NCBI GenBank assembly: GCA_017644045.1
Contig: JAEPMI010000011.1
Span: 306,763-370,762, forward strand
DNA length: 64,000 nucleotides
Source of the DNA: Deltaproteobacteria bacterium
GTDB taxonomy: Bacteria; Myxococcota_A; Polyangia; Polyangiales; Houyiibacteriaceae
Direction: 5' to 3'
The position numbers were made by a program, and so were the translations under genes. Positions 50,693-58,070 of this stretch are shown one piece after another (position 1 is the first letter of the stretch; each line of letters opens with the position of its first letter). A model generated the notes under the pieces. The model worked only from the letters and a program-made list of their open reading frames with translations. It searched no databases and was not told where the DNA came from.

Positions 50693-51846
50693 GCGCTCTC
50701 CATGGTGGGCTGGGTGCTCTTCGTCTTGGCGCTCTTCTTCGTCACCTGCGTGAGACCGCGGGTCTCGGCGAGGTGCTCCTCCCACTTACGGATCGTCAGA
50801 TCCTGGAAGGCCTTCACCACCGGGTTCAGCTCCGCGAGGGGCGCGTCCCAGTGCATCTCGTAACCCTCCTGCTCCGCTTCGACGGCCACCCGGTCCTCGT
50901 CGAGGATCTTCCCGACGAGGAGCTTGTTGGCCACGTGCATGAAGGGCGTCATCACCCGGCGGGGGATGCGGAAAGGCGTGAAGGGGACCTTCAGCGCCTT
51001 GAAGTAGAAGAGGTAGAACGAGCGGGTGGTGCGCTCGTCGATGGGCAGCACGAAGAGCCAGTGCTTGATCTGGTCGTCCGTGTTGGAGCGCTGGTACGGG
51101 TACTCGTACGCGAGCGTCATGCTGCTCGTGTCGACCGACTTCCGGTCGACGAAGAGGCTGGCGATCTTCCCGGCGCCGACCTTGGTGTCGTACTCGAGCT
51201 CGACGGTGTCGCCGTCGACCTCGTAGGAGAGGAGCTCGGAGTCGGTGAAGGGCTCGTAGCGACGGTGCAGGTAGGCGTGGGTGAAGTCGCTGACGTTGTC
51301 GATGATCATCGAGTGGTGCGCCGACCAGGTCGCGTCGACGGGGACGCAGGTCCAGCGGTCCGGCCCTTCGATCTCGGGGATCTCCGGGATGGACGCCTCG
51401 TGCTGCCGCGCGGGGTCACCGAAGAAGATCCACACCAGGCCGTAGCGGACCTGGACCGGCATCGAGGGCACCTTGAACTTCGGGAACTTCCGCCCGAAGA
51501 GGCTGTGCGGGATGTCGACGACCTTGCCTTCGCCGTCGTACGCCCAGCCGTGGTACGGGCACACGAGGTTGCAGCCCTCGACGTGGCCGGTGGTGAGCTT
51601 GAGCTGGCGGTGGGCGCAGCGGTTCTCGATGGCGTGGAGCTCGCCGTTCGCGTCCCGGAAGAGCGCGATGGAGCGCTTCCAGAAGACGACCTCGACGACC
51701 TCTTCCTTGCCGACGTTCGAGTCGAGCTCGACCGCGTACCAGTAGTTCGGGTTCATGCCGGCGGCGCGAACCTTCTGCCGCGAGTTCTTCGACTCCTCGA
51801 AGGAGGGAGGCGGTCCGGCGGACTCGTAGGGATCTCGCTTGCTCAT
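50689..51846 (-). CDS. Rieske oxygenase, probable sterol C-4 demethylase (SdmA-like)
   Basis: A 385-residue Rieske non-heme iron oxygenase. Cluster ligands are C77/H79 (CAHRQ) and C96/H99 (CPYHGW). The mononuclear iron site is N184-x2-D187-x2-H190-x3-H194 in IIDNVSDFTHAYLH. In Methylococcus a Rieske oxygenase (SdmA) oxidises a sterol C-4 methyl group, and an SDR partner (SdmB) completes its removal. Here an SDR gene is directly upstream, with a one-base stop/start overlap, inside a sterol operon. That supports the role; cholesterol 7-desaturase-type activity is an alternative. A reductase partner is not encoded nearby. Confidence 0.85.
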   Translation of the reverse strand: MSKRDPYESAGPPPSFEESKNSRQKVRAAGMNPNYWYAVELDSNVGKEEVVEVVFWKRSIALFRDANGELHAIENRCAHRQLKLTTGHVEGCNLVCPYHGWAYDGEGKVVDIPHSLFGRKFPKFKVPSMPVQVRYGLVWIFFGDPARQHEASIPEIPEIEGPDRWTCVPVDATWSAHHSMIIDNVSDFTHAYLHRRYEPFTDSELLSYEVDGDTVELEYDTKVGAGKIASLFVDRKSVDTSSMTLAYEYPYQRSNTDDQIKHWLFVLPIDERTTRSFYLFYFKALKVPFTPFRIPRRVMTPFMHVANKLLVGKILDEDRVAVEAEQEGYEMHWDAPLAELNPVVKAFQDLTIRKWEEHLAETRGLTQVTKKSAKTKSTQPTMESA

Positions 51847-52955
51847 TATGCGTGCACCTGAACGGCAGGCCGCGCGACGCGCGGCGCTTCAGTAGGGACG
51901 GCCGGAGCCTTCGCCTGCGGATGGGTGATGGCCCCCCGCTCCCAGTGGAACGCGTAGGCCTCGGCGAAGGCTTCCTCGATCGGGCTGGGGCGGAAGCCGA
52001 GCTCGTTCCGGGCCTTGGATGTGTCGGCGTGGCGGCGAAGCTGCAGCCGTCGGATGGCGCCGGGAGTGAGGAGCTGTGGCTTGTTCGGCGCGAGCCGCGT
52101 CATGAGCCAGCTGCCGGCCTCGGCGAGGGGCAGGAGGATCTCGGCCGGGACCTTCAGCCGCGGGCGCGGCTGGCCGATCATGGTCTCCCAGATGTCGAAG
52201 ATGTCGTCGAGGGTCATGAACTGCGTCGCGATGACGTACTTCTGACCGACGCGGCCGCGGTCGAGCGCGAGCAGGTGACCGGCGACGATGTCCTTGGCGG
52301 CGACGAACTCGAAGCCGCCGGGCACGTAGGCGCTCAGGTCCTGGTTCGCGAAGCGGCACATCGTGCGCCCCATCCGCGAGGGGAAGTAGTCGTGACCGCC
52401 GACGACCGCGCAGCTGGTGAGCATCAGCGCGTCCTGGCCGTTCGCGACCGCCTTCAGCACCTCGTGCTCCTGGAGCACCTTGGAGCGCTCGTAGGGCATC
52501 GCGCGGTGGTAGGGGTAGAAGCCCCACTCCTCGGTGGCCGGCAGGTCCGGCTGGTCGAGGTCGTAGCCGACGGCGCTGAAGCTGCCGGTCACGATGGTGC
52601 GGCCGACGCCGGCGGCTTCCGCCTGCCGGAGCAGGTAACGGGTGCCGAGGACGTTGGTCTCGTAGATCTGACGGCGGTGCGCCGCGGTGCCGTCGATGGT
52701 CGAGACCATCGACGCGACGTGGAAGATCGCGCGGACGTCTTCCACGGCGGGCTTCAGCGACTCTTCGTCGCGGAGATCGCCATAGACCTTCTCGACGTCG
52801 ATGTGCTCGAACCCGGTCTCCGGCTCGCCGTTGCGGAGCAGGACCCGGACGCGCTCGCCGTTCGATACGAGCTGATGGACGAGGTTGGCCCCGACGTGAC
52901 CGGCGGCGCCGGTGACGAGGATGGGGGCGTCCTTCGCGTGCTTCTTCTTGGCCAT
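51846..52955 (-). CDS. 3beta-hydroxysteroid dehydrogenase/decarboxylase-like SDR (SdmB-like)
   Basis: A 369-residue extended SDR. It has the NAD(P) motif TGAAGHVGANL, VFHVASMVS-like strand sequence (AIFHVASMVS), the Ser in VTGSFSAVGY and the YxxxK pair in YERSKV. The family includes 3beta-HSDs that oxidise the sterol 3-OH, with decarboxylation at C-4. The partner Rieske gene follows directly (TAATG overlap). GAGGAA precedes the ATG. General nucleotide-sugar epimerase activity is possible by family but unlikely in this operon. Confidence 0.85.
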   Translation of the reverse strand: MAKKKHAKDAPILVTGAAGHVGANLVHQLVSNGERVRVLLRNGEPETGFEHIDVEKVYGDLRDEESLKPAVEDVRAIFHVASMVSTIDGTAAHRRQIYETNVLGTRYLLRQAEAAGVGRTIVTGSFSAVGYDLDQPDLPATEEWGFYPYHRAMPYERSKVLQEHEVLKAVANGQDALMLTSCAVVGGHDYFPSRMGRTMCRFANQDLSAYVPGGFEFVAAKDIVAGHLLALDRGRVGQKYVIATQFMTLDDIFDIWETMIGQPRPRLKVPAEILLPLAEAGSWLMTRLAPNKPQLLTPGAIRRLQLRRHADTSKARNELGFRPSPIEEAFAEAYAFHWERGAITHPQAKAPAVPTEAPRVARPAVQVHA

Positions 52956-52965
52956 GGTGTGTTCC

Positions 52966-55900
52966 TCAGCTCGCGCTCAGGTTGGGCAGCTCCGAGCCGG
53001 CCGACAGGCCAGGCGCGCGCCACAGGTGGTCGTAGTGGGTGCGGAGGGCGTCGTCGTCGCTCGCGCTGGCGAGGCAGTCGGCGATGAGCTTCTCCACCTC
53101 GCTGCGCGCGATCTTCACCGGCTCGCCGGCCGTGAACATCGCGTCGTTGCCGCGGGCGTGGACGAGGGTGCGCACGGCCATCCAGAGCGGGAGCAGGCAG
53201 AAGAGCCGCACCGCGGTGTGCTCCGCCGGGACCGCCAGCGTGTACTCGAGCGCCTGGTCGAGGTGCTCCTGCGCGCGATCGAAGAGCGGCGCGACGGCGG
53301 CGTGCGCGGCTTCGCGGTGCGAGGGATCGACGAGGACCTCGAGGTCGATGCCGGCCTTCGCGGCGTTGGTGCGCGGGACGTAGGAGACGTCGCGGGCGCG
53401 GTCGTCGGTGACGTCCTTGAGGATGTTCACGAGCTGCAGCCCGAGGCCGAAGCTCTCGCAGCGCTCGCGGAGCGCCATCTCGGTCGCGCCGCCGACGTCG
53501 TCGATGGACTCGACGAAGAGGTCGGTGAGCATGTGACCAACGGTGCCGGCCACGAAGTAGCAGTAGCGCTCGAGATCGCTGAGCGTGTAGACGGCGGTGA
53601 GCCCGTCGTCCCCGACCGCGCGGTGCGAGTAGATCTGCATGCCGCGGGTCATCTCGGCGACCCAGCGCTGGGTCTTGACCTGCATGCCTTCGGGCAGGGC
53701 GCGGAACACGCGAAGCACACGGCTGAGGTTGCGGCAGAGCTCGAGCTCGGCCGGCACGCCGTCGACGTCGCGGAAGAGCGCCTCGAAGGCCTGGACCTCG
53801 GGGGCGTCCGCCGGGCCCTCGAGGGCGGCGAGGAACGCGGCGTAGCGCTCGTCGCGCTCGGGGATGGTGAAGAACTCGTTGTCCTCGACCGTGTCCGCGA
53901 TGCGGCAGAGCAGGTAACCGCAGGTCACCGCGGTACCGAGGTCGCCGGGCAGCATCTCGATCGGGCGCGCGAAGGTGCGCGACACGGCCAGGAGGCTCTC
54001 ACGGCAGAAGCCACGATCCTGCTCGCTGACCTTGGCCGCGCCCCGGCGGCGTCGGGTCTGCAGCCGCGCGGCGCGGACGTCGCGGTACGCGCGGAGCGCG
54101 TCGGTGGCCTCGGGCCCGAGGAGGACCGCTTGTTCCAGCGAAGCGAGGGCGCGCTCGGCGAGATCGACGTGCGGGGCCCCGGTGGTCAGGATCGCGCGGG
54201 CGACGATCGCCGTCGTGCGCGGGTCGCCGATGCGGCCGTCCTCGCCCTCGGCGTCCACCAGGACGCGGCGGGCACGGCGGAGCGCGGCGTGGAAGATCGG
54301 GAGGCCGCTGGCATGGAGCGCCTCGAGGACGAGGGCGGTGTCGTGCGCGTCGCCGAAGGAGCCGTCGTCCGACTGTGCCGCGAGGAGCGCGTCGCGGAGG
54401 CCGTCGAGGATCAGCCGCGGGCGACCGCCGGCGAGACCGGGCGCGTGCTCGAGGCCAGCCGCCAGAGCGATGGCGAGCTCGCGCGCGAGGTCGGGCTCGA
54501 GCCCGTGGCCGAGCTCCGCGTCGCGGCCCATCGCCGGGACGAGCGCCGCGGCCGAGCCGAGCTCGCCGGCGCGGACGTGCGCGGCGTAGCTCTGGGCGCG
54601 GGCGATGCGGAGATCGGTCGGGGCCAGGTCGGCGGCGTCGGTGACGCGCGCCAGCAGTCCGTCGACGTCCACCTCGGCACCCCGCGGCGTCGCTTGCCGG
54701 GGCTCGCGCTCACGCTCCGCACCGAAGGGCGCGGTGGTGGTGCTGCGCGCCCGGAAGCGAGCGCGGAGAGCGCTCGGCGTCAGACTGGCGAGCGGCCAGC
54801 GGGCCCACTCGGTGAGCCGGGGGAGGGCGCCCGGCTCGTTCTTGGCGGTGTCGCGGGCGGCTTCGAGGGCGACCTGCACGAACGCGCCGCCGAACTGCGG
54901 CAGGCGGAGCTCGTCGCCCGCGAGGAGCTTCATGGTGCGGCGGCGCTCTTCGGGGCGCTCGCGCCAGACCTTGTAGACCGCCTGGCGGATCGAGTCGGCG
55001 CTCGCGTCGTCGCGCGTGAAGACCTGGAAGAGGGCGTTCGCGAGGAGCTCGGGGACGTAGGAGCGCGGCTCGCGCGTGCGGCCGTAGGCCTCGACGCTCT
55101 CGGTCTGCAGGAGGGCCTCGACGTCCTTGAACGCGATGGTGATGCCGCTCGCGGTGAGCGGGTGATAGAAGCCGACCGCGTCGCCGATGAGCGCGATGTG
55201 GCCCTCGCCATAGCCGGCGCGCGGCAGGAAGCGGTTGGTGGCCCAGAGCAGCTTGTCCTGCTCGAGGGTCGCGCGGAATGCCGGGCGGATCGCCTCGGGC
55301 ATCCGGACGCCGAAGGCTTCCCAGAGGTAGCGCGCGTCCCGGCGGGCGCTGGGGGTGCCGGCAGGGATGTCGATGCAGGCACGAACCGTATCGGGGCCGA
55401 TACGATAGAGCAGCACGGGGCCGGGGCCGCCGAGGAGGACGTGGCCATGGCCCTCGAAGGGGAGCTCGACGCCGTGGAGCTCCACGCCGGCCATGTGGGA
55501 GACCAGATCGGCTTCGCGCTCGCCGTAGAGGTGGCGGCGGACGATCGAGGAGCGGCCGTCGGCGCCCACGATCCGCTCGGCTCGGACGATGGTCTCGGCG
55601 CCCTGCTCGTCGCGGAGGGTGACGTCGTGGCCGTCGATCGCGACCACGCGGGTGAAGGGGCGGTAATCGACCCCGGCGATCGCCGTGGCCTGGTCGCGGA
55701 GCGATCCGACGAGGGCGTCGTGCTCGCAGGTGAAGCCGCGGGCGCCGTCCACGTAGGCGAGGGGGATCGCGTCGGTGCCGTCGTCGGGGAAGACCGCGAA
55801 GCCACGACAGGCGTGGTGGTGCGCGGTGGCGGCGACCGGGGACAGGCCGTGGCGCTCGAGGATCTGCGCGCCCGCCGGGTGAATCCACTCACCGGCGAAG

Positions 55901-56037
55901 CGGCGGGCGGCCCGGGGATTGGCCTCCACCAAGAGGACCCGAGCGCCGGCTCGGGCATGCGCCGCGGCGGCCAGCGAGCCCGCAGGCCCTGCTCCTACCA
56001 CTACGACATCGGTCGTTTCGCTCGCTCGGCTCGTCAT
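52966..56037 (-). CDS. Fusion: squalene monooxygenase - toroid domain - squalene synthase
   Basis: A 1023-residue three-part protein. Residues 1-430 form an FAD monooxygenase with VVVVGAGPAG (11-20), EWIHPAGAQILERHGL (50-65) and IGDAVGFYHPLTASGIT (284-300), as in bacterial squalene epoxidases. Residues about 450-665 are helical, with QW-like AAQSDDGSFGD and DAEGEDGRIGD, resembling one terpenoid-cyclase toroid. Residues 670-1023 form a squalene synthase: first Asp motif DTVED (715-719), YCYFVAGTVG, second motif NILKDVTDD (871-879). It would join squalene formation and epoxidation in one chain. First gene of the sterol operon; AGGAG is 10 bases before the ATG. The continuous frame argues against an assembly artefact. 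Confidence 0.88.
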   Translation of the reverse strand: MTSRASETTDVVVVGAGPAGSLAAAAHARAGARVLLVEANPRAARRFAGEWIHPAGAQILERHGLSPVAATAHHHACRGFAVFPDDGTDAIPLAYVDGARGFTCEHDALVGSLRDQATAIAGVDYRPFTRVVAIDGHDVTLRDEQGAETIVRAERIVGADGRSSIVRRHLYGEREADLVSHMAGVELHGVELPFEGHGHVLLGGPGPVLLYRIGPDTVRACIDIPAGTPSARRDARYLWEAFGVRMPEAIRPAFRATLEQDKLLWATNRFLPRAGYGEGHIALIGDAVGFYHPLTASGITIAFKDVEALLQTESVEAYGRTREPRSYVPELLANALFQVFTRDDASADSIRQAVYKVWRERPEERRRTMKLLAGDELRLPQFGGAFVQVALEAARDTAKNEPGALPRLTEWARWPLASLTPSALRARFRARSTTTAPFGAEREREPRQATPRGAEVDVDGLLARVTDAADLAPTDLRIARAQSYAAHVRAGELGSAAALVPAMGRDAELGHGLEPDLARELAIALAAGLEHAPGLAGGRPRLILDGLRDALLAAQSDDGSFGDAHDTALVLEALHASGLPIFHAALRRARRVLVDAEGEDGRIGDPRTTAIVARAILTTGAPHVDLAERALASLEQAVLLGPEATDALRAYRDVRAARLQTRRRRGAAKVSEQDRGFCRESLLAVSRTFARPIEMLPGDLGTAVTCGYLLCRIADTVEDNEFFTIPERDERYAAFLAALEGPADAPEVQAFEALFRDVDGVPAELELCRNLSRVLRVFRALPEGMQVKTQRWVAEMTRGMQIYSHRAVGDDGLTAVYTLSDLERYCYFVAGTVGHMLTDLFVESIDDVGGATEMALRERCESFGLGLQLVNILKDVTDDRARDVSYVPRTNAAKAGIDLEVLVDPSHREAAHAAVAPLFDRAQEHLDQALEYTLAVPAEHTAVRLFCLLPLWMAVRTLVHARGNDAMFTAGEPVKIARSEVEKLIADCLASASDDDALRTHYDHLWRAPGLSAGSELPNLSAS

Positions 56038-56368
56038 CCCTCAAAGCTCCTGCGGGCCGTGCGCGCGATGGTCCCCTCCCTCGTGCTCGTCCCGCGACCG
56101 TCGAGCTAGCAGTCCCCAAGGGGGTGTCCGAACACCTTTCGGGCGAGCCGTCGTGAGAGCCCGCGAACCGTCAGTGACTCCTCGTGAACGTGTTCCATTC
56201 CAGGGGCATCGCCCAGGTGATCAATGTTTCCGATAGGTTACGCTGTCTCGCGAGTGACTCTTTCGAGGCGAATCGCCCCGCTCGAAGGGCCGAAGCGGGC
56301 CCAAACGCCCCTGACGGGTGGTGCGCGGGTGGCCACTTGGCCCCGACATCGCGTAGGGTGTGGGGGTC
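56038..56368. promoter_or_regulatory. Intergenic region between the sterol operon and the repeat-peptide locus
   Basis: 331 bases of divergent intergenic DNA. It holds a GGTGT-CCGA-ACACC inverted repeat (56123-56136) about 86 bases before the sterol operon start, and TAGGGT (56354-56359) nine bases before the first repeat-peptide start. A TAGGTT at 56234-56239 has no gene at the expected distance. An open frame from 56184 overlaps the peptide gene in another frame and is not supported. No RNA gene is visible. Confidence 0.5.
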
Positions 56369-56641
56369 ATGTCCGATGACGAATGGGAAGAGGCTCTGCC
56401 GACCTTCGAGAAGGATGCGGCCGGAGCATTGAGCCCCGAGCACCGCGAGGTCTCGGAGCGCGCGTTGCGAAACGCCGACGATGGTGGGGCGCAGAGCGCC
56501 TCCCAGCGTGGCGCCCAGCACTGCTCGCACGGGTCTCATGGCTCGCACGGGTCCCACGGATCGCACGGGTCTCATGGCTCGCACGGGTCCCACGGATCGC
56601 ATGGCTCGCACGGGTCCCACGGATCCCACGGATCTTGGTGA
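56369..56641 (+). CDS. Ser-His-Gly repeat precursor peptide A (candidate RiPP precursor)
   Basis: A 90-residue peptide. Residues 1-52 form a leader (MSDDEWEEALPTFEKDAAGA, then LSPEHREVSE and a Gln/Ala/Gly stretch ending in HC). Residues 53-88 are 12 perfect Ser-His-Gly units, and the peptide ends Ser-Trp. No signal peptide. The leader is nearly identical to that of peptide B, 49 bases downstream, and a radical SAM gene follows. The layout of leader, repetitive core and adjacent maturase is that of a RiPP. The repeat reads His-Gly-Ser in register with His-Xaa-Ser repeat peptides. ATG 56369 aligns the two leaders; a GTG at 56360 would add three residues. TAGGGT is nine bases upstream. Confidence 0.82.
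   Translation: MSDDEWEEALPTFEKDAAGALSPEHREVSERALRNADDGGAQSASQRGAQHCSHGSHGSHGSHGSHGSHGSHGSHGSHGSHGSHGSHGSW
56525..56632 (+). repeat. Tandem repeat coding 12 Ser-His-Gly units
   Basis: Twelve 9-base units. Units 1-4 (56525-56560) and 5-8 (56561-56596) are an exact 36-base tandem duplication. Codons for Ser (TCG/TCC/TCT), His (CAC/CAT) and Gly (GGG/GGC/GGA) vary inside each 36-mer, so the protein sequence is kept while the DNA drifts. Confidence 0.92.
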
Positions 56642-56655
56642 TGCGCCGAGGTGAC

Positions 56656-56675
56656 AGCCCGAGGGAATCCGGGCT
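56656..56675 (+). promoter_or_regulatory. Hairpin next to the peptide B promoter
   Basis: AGCCCG pairs with CGGGCT across an eight-base loop. Its last base is the first base of the TAGAAT element (56675-56680), which lies nine bases before the peptide B start. It may end the peptide A transcript or act as an operator for peptide B. Confidence 0.4.
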
Positions 56676-56689
56676 AGAATGCGTTCGTC

Positions 56690-57007
56690 GTGTCGGATGA
56701 CGAATGGGAAGAGTCGCTGCCGTCTTTCGAGAAGGACGCGGCCGGAGCACTGAGCCCCGAGCACCGCGAAGTCTCGGAGCGAGCACGCCGCAACGCTGAC
56801 GAGGGCACCGCCTTCGGTGGCGCGCAGCGCGGTGCGCAGCACTGCTCGCACGGGTCCCACGGCTCGCATGGATCCCACGGCTCGCATGGCTCGCACGGAT
56901 CCCATGGGTCGCATGGCTCGCACGGATCCCATGGGTCGCATGGCTCGCACGGATCCCATGGGTCGCACGGTTCGCACGGGTCCCACGGATCCCACGGCAG
57001 CTGGTGA
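56690..57007 (+). CDS. Ser-His-Gly repeat precursor peptide B (candidate RiPP precursor)
   Basis: A 105-residue paralogue of peptide A with a leader of exactly the same length (52 residues: MSDDEWEESLPSFEKDAAGA..., ending GAQHC). It has 17 Ser-His-Gly units and the same Ser-Trp end. The repeats contain 17 His and no acidic residue, while the leader is acidic. Leader conservation with variable repeat number is expected of a maturase-recognised precursor. GTG start; TAGAAT is nine bases upstream. The radical SAM gene begins one base after the stop, so the two are translationally coupled. Metal binding by the His repeat is likely, with or without modification. Confidence 0.85.
   Translation: MSDDEWEESLPSFEKDAAGALSPEHREVSERARRNADEGTAFGGAQRGAQHCSHGSHGSHGSHGSHGSHGSHGSHGSHGSHGSHGSHGSHGSHGSHGSHGSHGSW
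56846..56998 (+). repeat. Tandem repeat coding 17 Ser-His-Gly units
   Basis: Seventeen 9-base units. Units 5-7, 8-10 and 11-13 (56882-56962) are three exact copies of a 27-base block. The outer units differ at synonymous positions. This shows recent expansion by whole blocks, plus older units kept at the protein level. Confidence 0.92.
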
Positions 57008-57008
57008 G

Positions 57009-58070
57009 ATGAGCGGCGCCTCCAAGCGCCGCCTGCCGCTCGCTCCGAGCGACCCCTCGTTCTCCGAACGAGTCGCCGCGAAGCGTGAGCGCATCCACGT
57101 GCTGACCGGCGAGGTCTGCAACAACAACTGCATCTTCTGCATGGAAGAGGATCGCGAGGGTCGGCGCGTGGTCAACGGCACCACCGACGACGCGCTCCTC
57201 GATTGGATCCTCGAGCAGAACCCGAACGCCGAAGAGATCTGTTTCACCAGCGGCGAGCCCACGACCCGCAAGGAGCTGCCACGCTGGGTGAAGAAGGCGA
57301 AGGCCGCGGGGGTCGAGCGCATCAGCATCATGACGAACGCGCGAGCGCTCGCCTACGACCGCTTCGCCAAGGGCCTCGTGGCGGCGGGGATCTCACGCTT
57401 CTACGTGAGCATTCACGGCCACACCGCGAAGCTCCACGATTCGCTCGTGCGCACGCCGGGCGCGTTCGAGCAGACGACCGAGGGCATCCGCAACCTCGCG
57501 GCGCTCAAGCGCTACGGCGTCGAGCTGCACACGAGCACGGTGCTGACCAAGCGAAACCTGCCGCACCTGGCGTGCATCTATCGCTTCCTCCGCGAGCTGG
57601 GCATCGACCAGGTGGTCTTCAACGTGATGCAGGCGAACGGTCGCGCGAACACCTTCTTCGAGCGGATCTTCCCGACCTACACGGAGACGGGCGCGGCGTT
57701 CCGAGACTTCGTCCTCGCGGAGCAGGCGCGCGAGCCGAACGGTCAGGTGATGGCCTTCCTGGTCGACATTCCGCCGTGTACGACCGAGGGCGTCCCGGAC
57801 TTCAACCGTGGCTTCGTCGAGTCCTATTTGCACTACGAGCCCACGGCGATCGAGAGCCACGACGTCGAGCTCCCACACGTCGACCTCGGTCACGGGCCGC
57901 AGGGCGACCTCGCGGCGGTGCGCCGCAGCGATCTCGACGACGCCGTTCGTCAGAAGCGCGAGGAGTGCCGTCGCTGCCGCTACGACAAGGTCTGCGAGGG
58001 GGTCTGGCTGAACTACCTCCACCGGCACGGGTGGGACGAGATGCAGCCGATCCTGTTAGAGGACGCGTAG
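57009..58070 (+). CDS. Radical SAM peptide maturase candidate with auxiliary Fe-S type tail
   Basis: A 353-residue radical SAM protein. The [4Fe-4S]-SAM site is C37-x3-C41-x2-C44 (VCNNNCIFCMEE), followed by CFTSGEPTTRKELP and a TIM-barrel pattern. The tail has CRRCRYDKVC (C320, C323, C329) before a Gly, with another Cys in DIPPCTTEG, like SPASM/Twitch auxiliary-cluster domains. ATG 57009 lies one base after the peptide B stop; longer frames run through the repeats and are not credible. Position and family make it the likely enzyme that modifies the Ser-His-Gly peptides. It overlaps the convergent gene by 15 bases. Confidence 0.88.
   Translation: MSGASKRRLPLAPSDPSFSERVAAKRERIHVLTGEVCNNNCIFCMEEDREGRRVVNGTTDDALLDWILEQNPNAEEICFTSGEPTTRKELPRWVKKAKAAGVERISIMTNARALAYDRFAKGLVAAGISRFYVSIHGHTAKLHDSLVRTPGAFEQTTEGIRNLAALKRYGVELHTSTVLTKRNLPHLACIYRFLRELGIDQVVFNVMQANGRANTFFERIFPTYTETGAAFRDFVLAEQAREPNGQVMAFLVDIPPCTTEGVPDFNRGFVESYLHYEPTAIESHDVELPHVDLGHGPQGDLAAVRRSDLDDAVRQKREECRRCRYDKVCEGVWLNYLHRHGWDEMQPILLEDA

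Noticed and set aside
56184-56432. 82-residue open frame before repeat peptide A
   Set aside because: Overlaps peptide A in another frame, has no promoter-like or ribosome-binding context and no recognisable sequence.
56525-56998. CRISPR array
   Set aside because: Units are 9 bases with no spacers, in frame within genes with conserved leaders; no cas genes are present.
56171-57331. Long minus-strand open frame across the repeat peptides
   Set aside because: It is the shadow of the Ser-His-Gly arrays; its repeats (such as RASHATHGI) come from the same 9-base units, and it covers two good genes and an intergenic region.
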